From assembly GCA_018296165.2 (NCBI GenBank), contig JACKQL020000014.1, forward strand, positions 62,001-126,000: a DNA stretch of 64,000 nucleotides, written 5' to 3'. Numbering within the stretch: the stretch's first letter is position 1; the number at the start of each line of letters is the position of its first letter. Below the pieces are notes generated by a model that saw only the letters and a list, made by a program, of their open reading frames with translations, made no database searches and was not told where the DNA came from. Made by a program: the position numbers and the translations under genes. Positions 55,392 to 64,000 of the stretch are shown here, in pieces. The DNA is from Termitomyces sp. T153 (taxonomy: Eukaryota; Basidiomycota; Agaricomycetes; Agaricales; Lyophyllaceae).

Positions 55392-57880
55392 TTTTGTATA
55401 TCATATATATACCTGTGTTGTTCTCTAAGGGGAATGCCCAAGGTTTGAATCCCATGCAGGGGTGCCTGCCAGTGTCTAGGAAAAACAGAGTCATCTGAAT
55501 AGAAGAATGAACATGGTTGTTGTACTGGAACTCAGCATCTGGCAAAAGCTCATCCCAGTCATTCTACCTCTTCTTACAAGACAGGTGGAGATACTGTTTC
55601 AGTTCTTGGTTGACATGTTCTGTCTGCTCATCTGACTGGATGTGATAGGCCATGGTGGTAGAGAGCTTCACTCCTAACAGGTGGTACAGCTCCCAAGTGA
55701 ACTCTGCCATAAACTGAGGGCCTTAGTTGGAGACATACCCATCAGACAGACCATGGTGCTTCCAAACATTATTCCAATACAGGCTAGCCACTCCCAGGGC
55801 AAAGCACATTGTGTGAGTAAGGATAAAATGGGCCCATTTACCATAAAGGTCCATTACTACCATTACAGCATTGTACCTATGAGTATCCAGGAGTTCAACA
55901 ATGAAGTCCACTGATGCAACACTCCAGTGAGTAGCTAGAATATGGAGAGGGTGCAGCTAACCTATAGGTGACTGGCAATGAAGCTTGGTGCAGAGACAGA
56001 GATCACAGGTGCTGGTGTGTAAGTGCCTACATATCAGGATATCTGAGGCCACTAGTAGTTCTGGGACACCTGCTCCAGTGTCTTCCACCTTCCAGGATGT
56101 CCAGCTATACAAAAGTCATGGTGTTGTTCTACAATGTGTCAGTGGAGTTCCAGGATGTTAGGCATGTAGATGTGTCTTCAGAAGGTTAGAAGCCCAGCCT
56201 GAAGACCCCACTCATCTGCATGCACTGACTTAACTCTGCTTGCTTATTGAGCTCATAAGGCCTAGGCAGGCTGGGCAACTGCATTCTCCTGTGCACCCTC
56301 TTAATTTCCTCTCCAGATGTCCTTGAGGATGTTTGCCTCATCTCCTTGGACCACAATCCCTTTTAGAGCATGAATAGCAAAGAGTTCAGGCTTGAGGAGG
56401 ATGATGTTGTTATTATCCCTTGCCCCAGTGCCATGGTCAGCCTGTTTAAACAACGCATCTGGTTTGCCCATGCTCCATCCAGAGATACAGGGACCACTGA
56501 GCTTGGCATTGATTCAGCTTCTTAGCCATACAGATGTACTTGAAGTGCTTGTGGTCTGTCTAGACTTCAAACTTATGCTGTGCACCCTCAAAGAAATGCT
56601 GCCATTCTTCAAAGAACCAAATAATGGCAAGCATCTCCTTGTCATGGATCTTATAGTTCTGTTCTACTGTATTAAGGCTTTTGGAGTAGAAGGCTATGGG
56701 ATGCTACCTTCCATTCTCCTTTGACTGCTGGGAAAGGACTGCTCCCATAGCAAAGTCAGAGCTATCAGCTTCAACATGGAAGGGAGAGTCATCATCTAGG
56801 ATCAGGAGGATGGATTTTGAGGTAATGGCTTGCTTGAAGGTGCCAAAGGCAGCTTGTTGCAAGGACTCCTACTGCTATGCAGTGTCCTTGATAGTAAGGT
56901 CATAGAGGGGATGCACATGGTGGGAGAAATCCTGTATGAACCTCCAGTAGAAGTTGACAAACCTGAGAAAGGCCTGTACTTCCTTCTTATCTCTTGGCTC
57001 AGGCTACTCCACTACACCTGCCACTTTAATGGGGTCCATCTTGGCCATTCTATGCAAGATGATCAAACCTAATTCACACTTCTCAGGCTTCAGATAGAGC
57101 TGGTGTTAGTGGAGGCAATTTAAGACAATGCATATGACCTGGCAATGCTCCTGTAAGGTTTTTTGTGTAAATGAGGATATTGTCAGGATACATGCAAATG
57201 ACACCCTCTGCAATCAGATAGTGGAAGATGTCATTCATCATAGTCTGGAAGGTGGTCAGGCTATTGGTGAGACCAAATAACATCACCAGAGGTTTAAAGA
57301 GTCCATAATTGGTTCAGAATGCTGCCTTCCACTCATCTTCTTCTTTGATGCATATATTGTTGTAGCCCCAACAGACATCCAACTTGGTGAAGTAGCATGC
57401 ACCTTGAAGGTTGTTGACAAGTTCAGTGATGAGTGATAAGGGATAGCAATTCTTCACCATCATCAAATTCAAGACAATAGTCCTGAACTAGATAAAGAAT
57501 CTCATTCTTCTTCTTAATGACAAAGACTGGAGAGGCCATTGGGGACTTAGAGGGTTATTTCCATCCAGAGCTAAGATTCTCCTGTAGATACCCATCCAGC
57601 TCATCCTGTTCATGGGGCACAAGTGGATAGACCTTACAGCTAGAGGGTTCTGCATCAAGTATCAGCTCAATTGCATGATCCCACTGCTTGTGCTCTCAAA
57701 GTGAATCAAATGATGCCTTGGAGAATACATAGCAATGAGCAGGAGGAATATGACAAGGTGAAGAGTGGGCGAGCTGATTCTGTGCCTTGAATTGACCCCC
57801 GGCAGACCTCCCTTACATACTTGCCCAATCCAGCTTGCTTCGCATTGCTGGGTCAATAGCACTAGGTCATGACGAGTAAG
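55392..57880 (-). pseudogene. RT, RNase H and integrase remnant of a gypsy element
   Basis: High to low coordinates. The RT lead-in (YVFSKASFDSL, then KQWDHAIELILDAEPSSCKV at about 57740-57620), PSKSPMASPVFVIKKK, MMLFGLTNSLTTFQTMMNDIF and the active site YPDNILIYTKN (57184-57179, usual DD changed to DN). RNase H pieces lie in the region of 56850-56480. The integrase core has HRYNAVMVVMDLYGKWAHF (about 55870) and [20 protein letters not shown], then [10 protein letters not shown] (about 55540-55440). It breaks off at the LTR-like repeat. The same family as the remnant at 8590, judged by shared blocks. Confidence 0.75.
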
Positions 57881-58053
57881 ATTACATCTAACATTGTTCG
57901 CCAGCGCGTGAGTAACGCCGCTGTGAGTTCGTTATATACTACAAATATCACCAGATGATCCGTTTGTATAGCACAATCTGAATCTGAAGTTCGAAGAATG
58001 GTTGAAGAAGAGGTGGAAGGAGAGTTTTCGCAATAGTGAATAGCGAAAATGCC
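57881..58053. other. Boundary between the repeat block and the CCCH gene
   Basis: Composition changes within about 50 bases: CG dinucleotides are rare up to 57880 and frequent from about 57900. It is probably the 3' end or 3' flank of the CCCH gene. Confidence 0.4.
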
Positions 58054-59633
58054 TCAAAGATTACCTGGAGATTCGGCAGAAAACAGCTGATAGAATTCAG
58101 TTTGCGACGACGAAGATATCACTAGAAAACATACCGTGCCTGTATCGACATGTTGTATCGTTGGGGTTGGCGGTATCGACGACGAGCGCGTGCGTTTGAC
58201 CGGCTTCGGCAGCGAAATATTGATATTTTTTTCTGAAAGAAAACAAATAGGTATCAGTTTCGCAAGATTCACTGGCAGCGCATACTTGGTTCCGAGTCTT
58301 CCAACGTTGTCTTGTGCATATTGGGGCTAGTCAGTTCCATTGTGGAGGCTTCTGTAAGAATGAGCGTTAGTCCTTCGTTCAAAAAGCTGTTCCAGTGCTC
58401 TACTCGCTTGGTTCTGAGCCCATCAAAACGCCACCACCTATCACCCTCCACGGAATTGGGAAAAAGTTCTTCTTCTTGTTTTCCTCTGCTAATGTCAATG
58501 GCTTTGGTGGTAAAGTAGCAGGTGGTGGAACAGGAAGGAGCCGCGGGCTCGTCATAGGTGACTGGCAAGGAGTCTTTCCGGTGTGAATGCTGGACAGGAT
58601 TTGAAAATGAGATGTTCAACACATTTATGACGCAAAACTAACAAAGTACAACTCGACCCATTCGGACAGGTCCCGTCAATTTTGTAGAACCTGCAGGGCT
58701 TCGCTAGCAACATCGAAGGTCGTCAGCGAAACCGCGCCATGACTCTCGGCGAGATAACAACGTACTTTTGTAATTTATGATCTTATGACGAACGTTTGAC
58801 CGCTGATGCGCCTTGGGTCTTGGTTCACTGGGCGAGACAGGCTGCGCGAATCCAGATGCATTATGCATAGTCGGCACGACGTATGACGTATTGATCGATA
58901 AGGGACCGTGGGCAGGCGGTGGGGAATGGTAGAACGGCGACACATGGACAAGGGGCGGGGAATCTATAATACGGATACGCGACTGATATTGGTGGTAATG
59001 CTCGCTATAGTTTGGATCCTCAGTGACGAACGCAGCATCGTCGGAGAAGGAGCTAGATGTCGAATTTGGGTGAGAGATTGTTCTATTGCTGTCGCGGGGG
59101 TAGAAATCAGAATAATAGACGTGTGGGGATAGCGGAAGGCCTGGGGGAAACACTGGCGATGCCATAGGCCCAGTGTATACAGGTCTTCTCCATCCCCCCA
59201 TTGACATTGAAAATGGCATCGTCCAAGGCGCGAGCCTTTCAATAATGGGACTATCTACAGCTGGTAAATGATGAGCGAAAGGGATTGACAATCAATGAAA
59301 ACCACCAACATGAATCATCCTGTTTCATCTGGTCGGCCTCCGGCGGACTAGAGCCAGTCTGCATGTCATCGGATTCTAGTTATGAAATTCTAGATCATCA
59401 TACAACTTCTCATTGTAAAACTGTGACGACCGACCTTCTGAAGATGGCATAACATGCCGAAACCGACAACGTGAACCGTTCCCACAACTGCCCGCAGCGA
59501 AGTATCGGCACGGGCTTGGAGTGGAGAACGAGACATCATTCGATAACACATGCGCAAAATCACACTCCTCCGCTGACAAGGGGCAATTGTCATGTTGGAA
59601 AAACCTACAAGGTTTAGCTGATAGAATGCACAT
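58054..59633 (-). CDS. CCCH zinc-finger protein with three fingers (3' end uncertain)
   Basis: Probable RNA-binding protein. Exons 59633-59435, 59260-58766, 58703-58643 and 58589-58400 join to 945 nt, 314 residues. Finger 1 is C-x7-C-x6-C-x3-H (CRFFQHDNCPLSAEECDFAH), finger 2 C-x7-C-x5-C-x3-H (CRYFAAGSCGNGSRCRFRH). Finger 3 is rebuilt across two introns as TKPCRFYKIDGTCPNGSSC followed by TFIH, giving C-x8-C-x5-C-x3-H. The linker is Ser/Pro/His-rich and disordered. Below 58400, further exon-like pieces with good splice sites (EASTMELTSPNMHKTTLEDS and SLPKPVKRTRSSSIPPTPT) suggest that the true protein is longer and ends near 58050, using another donor before the first stop. The start could lie further upstream, since a good acceptor precedes the first finger. 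Confidence 0.75.
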
Positions 59634-60899
59634 CGGTAAGCCGTGAGCCTGAAAATAAGCTATGCAACGGGGCGCATACTGTGACGTTTTTTGGCGCGAG
59701 GCCTCGATCTCCTACGCAACGGTTGCATAGTGAGGGAGGAGAGGGCAAGAACAGAAAACGTGGATCAAGGCGAGACGTAAGAGAGGATGGAGGGGGCAGG
59801 TAGCATACAATAAGTACCAGAAGCGTTTGCAGGATGCAGATCTTTAAATCTTCCGAATAAAGATCGAGATGGCCTTGGTCCTGGTTTATGCGACCGGACT
59901 GGCCTGGTTCAGCAAACAATGGGGCCACCGTGGATCCGAAACGAGACGTGCGCGTGAAGTCCCAGCGTCGAGAGACGTAGATGAACAACCTTGAACGTTG
60001 TACAAAAACACAGTTTACAGCCACGAGGTAGGGAGGGGTCTTTAGCGTGTCCGGCGATATTAATCTGGCCCCGAACCATACATTTACATTTGAACGAGGC
60101 ATGTACGAAGACGTCGGAAGGACAACGAAGACAATAAGAAGGCTGCAGGCGTGTTCGCACTTGACGGTATTCTTTCCCACTCAGCCAAAAGCGACCCACA
60201 TCGCGAAGCTACTGCTTATTGTCGTTGAATTTCTGGGGCTTCTCTACAATGAAAACATTAACAGTTCCCATATGGGCGTACGTCCCTGATGAGCCTATTG
60301 TTTTTTTTTGTTCGCTGGAGTTCAGTGGTCAGAATCAAAGATATCTCATGTAAACTTACCGAACGTGGGCATTAATGTTTCCCTTCTATGCGCATGACTG
60401 TTCATGCTCTATTCCTCGATAGTGATTGCGCTTACTAGCAGACACTGGCTGCATTATGCACAAAGGCGCGCTACGCATCTGATATCATGCGGCCTTACGT
60501 GGAAAAACCATATTACATCAGTCATTTTACCACGACTCTGCGATTACTATAACGGGTAAGTACAAGGGGGACAAATGAAAATCAACCCAGTGTACATAGA
60601 CAGCAGACATAAGTATACTTATTCTAGGGTCTCCCTGCAGTTTCTAGAAATATCCTGATGATCTGACTATAAACGATTAAGCTTTGATTAACCTTGCTGA
60701 TTTCTAGACAAGCCCCTCAGTCCCAAACATATGAATAATCACAGAGAGAGTGGACCTCGAGCAATTCGAATTTCAGGCCTCAGGTTAACAATCACGGTTC
60801 TGGTATAATTCCCGGAGAGTAAGGAGGCTGTGGAGCTGATGCAAGGCAGTAAAATTACATTGGTTATGCGATATGAAATAAAATACATCGGAAGAACCG
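59634..60899. other. Upstream region of the CCCH gene; 3' flank of the RING gene
   Basis: A long open frame (60180-59614) on the minus strand lacks any domain and overlaps the likely promoter and leader. A non-coding 5' exon of the CCCH gene is possible. T-run at 60300-60309. Nothing else is supported. Confidence 0.4.
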
Positions 60900-62434
60900 T
60901 CAGATGTTACCAGAATCATAGTTGAGGAGAGGCGTATGTTCAGTTGGTAAAACTCTAGCATTCTGGGTATCGGGCATCGGAATTATCGCAGGCGCATCGG
61001 GGGATAAGGAAGGTTGTGTGACATCTGACTTACAGACAGGACACTTGACCCAGATGCATGAGCTTGTCGTTTGTAATAATCTGCATTACTCACCAGTTTC
61101 TTTCGTTTTATCAGCCATTGATCGATTTCGTCAAGATGGAAGATATGATGACACGGTAGCACCCGTATCTTCTCACCCTTTTCGAACTCGCATAGGCAGA
61201 TAGCACATTCATCCTGCGCCTCGAACCACGGTCTTTCCCTGGATCTCTTAGGCGGATGGGAAGTCGACGGATTATTCGTATTGTCCTGAGGTTTTGATGC
61301 TTCTGTATCTTTTGTAGACGTTGGCGGAATCGTATCTTTCAAAGAAAGATCACTGCCTTCATGCTGCGCGTCCGCCAAGTGTTTCGGTGAAAGGGTAACG
61401 GATTGATCATCTTCGAGCTTCTCCCAGCCACTCCCAGTCCAGATGTGCCAAGGAAGGTTTCGTACAATGTCCTCTGGAGCTCGATCACGTTGTGCGGCAC
61501 GGACGGCTCGTATCCGGTGAACCAATAGAGTGATGAAGGTCAAGGCCGAGGGGAGAAGCAGGATAACAACAAAAGTGACAATAGGCCTGGTCATTTGAAA
61601 TCCGTAAAAGGAGAACTCGTCGAAGTATAACTTAGAAAACTTACGAATACCATTCCCAGGCTGAGTACTCGGCTGTTATCAGCAGGGAAAGGGTGCGCAG
61701 CCCCGAATGTGACGTATTTGAGGAGTCGATAAGGGACGACAGTTGCATGTAATCTGAATATTTGATGTACGTTGCCGCGATCTTCACGTCGGAAGAGTCC
61801 TCTAGAAAAGGATAAGGTTGATGTAAGACCTCCTGGTCGGTATCAAGAAAAGCTCCGGCCGAACCTGGACTGTACATGTTGACAAGAGCGTCAGGAAAAC
61901 CTGAAATTGCAGGGTCGTCGCCTCCGACGACCACGGCCTTTGCACCAAGCCGCTGAGCCTCTCGGACCTTCTTCACAAACTCGCATTGCCCTCGTTGCAC
62001 CAACGCAATCCATGGCTCCGTTGGCTGGTTTGGGCCGCTAAGGCAGAGGTCTGGGCAGCCTGTGTTCGGTTGTGGAAACATGATATGGTCGGTCGAGGCA
62101 CATTGAATTGTGAAAGACGAAACAGGGATCACGTATCCCAATATCGCGTCATGAATTTCGGCGCCAAAAGCAGCTTGAGAATTATCAATTACAGATTAGT
62201 CCTAATCCTTCTCAGTGGAGCGCGTTTACCTGGTCTTGATAGAAAAGACACAACGGGATCGTGATCGACCACAGAGACAGTGCTTTCAGCGCCCCAAGCC
62301 CAGCCCCAGAGCCAACTCCTCTCGGACTTTGTTCTGAAAGAGATGTCGTTGCTTGGGATGAGTTCTACAGGGTGAGAGCAGGTCTGGTAGGCAAGACACA
62401 AAGCGAGAAGTGCACAGAGCCAGGCTCGTGGCAT
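60900..62434 (-). CDS. PA-TM-RING-H2 E3 ubiquitin ligase
   Basis: Membrane ubiquitin ligase of the vacuole/endosome type. Exons 62434-62230, 62173-61645, 61586-61094 and 61043-60900 join to 1371 nt, 456 residues. Signal peptide MPRAWLCALLALCLAYQTCS; a luminal PA domain with WIALVQRGQCEFVKKV and RLGAKAVVVGGDD; one transmembrane helix near 247-268 (PIVTFVVILLLPSALTFITL). In the cytosol an acidic, Pro-rich linker leads to a RING-H2: CAICLC, then CHHIFHLDEIDQWL, then CPVCKSD, completed by the last intron. The C-terminus has EHTPLLNYD, an acidic dileucine-like signal of the kind used for vacuolar sorting. It resembles RNF13/GRAIL and yeast Tul1-related types by architecture. All zinc ligands are present. 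Confidence 0.88.
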
Positions 62435-64000
62435 GATGAGGGTGCGACGATGGTTGTCCGAGTCCGTGATTCTGCAAGGCGAAAGAAGAAATATGTCTTG
62501 GACTGGATGGATGCGGGGTCGGGCTTAGCCTTGAGGCCATCAAAGATTCGTCGGCACGTGTCGCGTCATCATGACAAGCGGTGGCAGTGCAGTCTCACAA
62601 TGCCCTTCGGTTGGAAGTTACCTGGTCGTGTTAAGAATGATTCTACGTGTTGATTCTTCTTCGAATCTTTGACCGATATTACCCGGGCCGTCACACCTCG
62701 TCACAGCTAGACTATCATGTATGACAGACGTTTCTAGACCAAGTTTCATGTGCAGGACCATATACTAGTATCGTGGCGCTCTGACGTCGAATGATCGATG
62801 CCTAGTTGAAGGACTGTTTGTATTCTACTCTCCAGGAATCTCAGACATCGAGCGTTTCTTGGGATAGGAGGATTCCCCGAAATATAGAAGGCCTGGCTTT
62901 CAAGCAGAGAAGCCACTACAACCATACTCGCCATTCTTGAACTCTGGACTCTTATCTCTTATCGTTACATCAAACCGGTTCTCTTCCTTCCTCTTCTCGA
63001 GTATATCTTAACTCAGATCTTGATGCAATAGCAGGTCATTCGACCAGCTTTGTGGAGTGCCAAGAACCGCTCGTCTGCAGTTCTTAAAAGTCAAAGTAGG
63101 ACACATACAGATAATCTTGAATTGTTTCTACCTGATACTTTTCGATTGAAATTGTTCAAGTGTAAGTTCTCTGATATCACCTTACGCTTGTTAGGTAACA
63201 ATGACAAATGCAAAAATATTTTCAGAGGATTTCGGTCTCCCAAATTCAAGTACCCTCGAAACTGGAGCTTGATTCTAGGAAGCTCTTTTACCTGCAAGAT
63301 TTGCACAGAACGTTCTGCCGTTGCCATGACTGACTGACCTTGTCTCTTGGCCGGTGCTTTTGATCTCTGGGATGGCAATTGTAAGTGCCTCAACAACACT
63401 GTTACTTTGACTCACTGAATTGTTTTGGAAAAACTTTTCCATACCGCAATACTGAGAATGAATTTTGGCAGCCCTTCCCAGCCTTTGACACCTGATGTGT
63501 CGGCGCCACTCCTTGTAACTTTCATTGAACTGCCACAATCGCTCTCCGAACTTCGGGTATAATCTTTTCCATCCCTGGGACCTTGATTCCGGAACCCCCC
63601 CTCCAAAAGCTCTTCATGCACGATTTGATTCTGGTCACATTCAATGTTCGGTTTGAAGAACTCGACGCATGATGCCGGTTGGTTCCGTATCCCTGATTCC
63701 TGAATTATCTTAGGTAATGTCAGGAAATCCACCAGATGAAATGTCATTCTCTGTATGACATGTTCAAGTTCTTCATAAATGGTATGCATGAATACCTAAT
63801 TGTGTTGTGAGATCCCATCGAATTGTCGTAGATTACGATGTTCCCTTGCATGATCGAATGGGCTTTATCTTTCATGGATGTTTTGGATCTACGGCGGGAA
63901 AGGATGACCATGCATGAATCCGATCACTCGAAACCTTTGCGCCCACCATCTGCAGCTTCTGACTTCTTGGCTTTTCATTACCCATTTTTGAGCCGTTCCA
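62435..64000. other. Right-edge region, no recognised gene
   Basis: The first 100-200 bases are the RING gene's promoter. A minus-strand open frame at 63412-63789 (125 residues, start MHTIYEELEHVIQRM) has no known domain and no splice partner that I could find. It could be a lineage-specific gene or chance. CpG content is normal, so this is not the decayed repeat DNA seen elsewhere. Confidence 0.35.

Noticed and set aside
59614..60180. 188-residue minus-strand open frame
   Set aside because: No domain, low-complexity ends, and it overlaps the likely promoter and leader of the CCCH gene; the following finger exon is in another frame behind a good splice acceptor.
62261..62653. 130-residue plus-strand open frame
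   Set aside because: Antisense to the first exon and promoter of the PA-RING gene; no domain or splice support.
1..64000. A biosynthetic gene cluster or defence system spanning the window
   Set aside because: The intact genes belong to unrelated cellular roles, with no core synthase, transporter set or shared regulator; the duplicated genes are separated by retroelements.

Overview
The window is a piece of nuclear DNA from a filamentous basidiomycete, most likely a mushroom-forming Agaricomycete. The genes are cut by many short GT-AG introns of about 50-70 bp. The families (ergothioneine synthase, DHHC acyltransferase, dynactin p62, heme oxygenase, membrane-anchored aspartic proteases, arrestin-like proteins) and the Ty3/gypsy chromovirus-type retroelements fit this. 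No bacterial-style operon, rRNA, CRISPR or convincing tRNA was seen. I spliced most genes by hand. Nine of these exon sets add up to a whole number of codons, which is the main internal check on those models.

Layout: (1) 1-6.3 kb: a partial Egt1-type ergothioneine gene running off the left edge, a DHHC palmitoyltransferase, and two tandem thioesterase-like genes. (2) 6.3-16.5 kb: CpG-poor repeat DNA with a gypsy pol remnant ending in an LTR, an opposite-strand gag remnant, and two solo LTRs with perfect 5-bp target duplications. (3) 17.1-22.6 kb: dynactin subunit 4, a two-helix membrane protein and an arrestin-like gene. (4) 23.0-32.1 kb: a 9.1-kb LTR element, with matching 243-bp LTRs and a near-perfect target duplication, inserted between two arrestin-like paralogues. 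It is mosaic: CpG-normal ends, a CpG-depleted chromovirus core with no visible reverse transcriptase, and an inserted opposite-strand cysteine-peptidase-like ORF broken by one TGA. (5) 32.5-42.6 kb: the second arrestin-like gene, two divergent membrane-anchored aspartic proteases and two tandem heme oxygenases. (6) 42.6-44.7 kb: no recognised gene, but a nearly perfect 43-nt palindrome. (7) 44.8-57.9 kb: CpG-poor repeat block with a 5.5-kb full-length dead chromovirus (247-bp LTRs, polypurine tract, chromodomain), an inverted duplication, and a gag-protease / LTR / RT-integrase array. (8) 58-62.4 kb: a three-finger CCCH protein and a PA-TM-RING ubiquitin ligase; the right edge has no recognised gene.

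The main theme is duplication of host genes (thioesterases, arrestin-like, aspartic proteases, heme oxygenases) between blocks of retrotransposons decaying in a CpG-specific way. In the 5.5-kb element the two LTRs show reciprocal TG/CA differences at the same sites, and former CpGs underlie catalytic D-to-N changes and several TGA stops. This points to cytosine methylation of repeats followed by deamination. The host genes look like ordinary housekeeping and secretory-pathway genes, not a single cluster.
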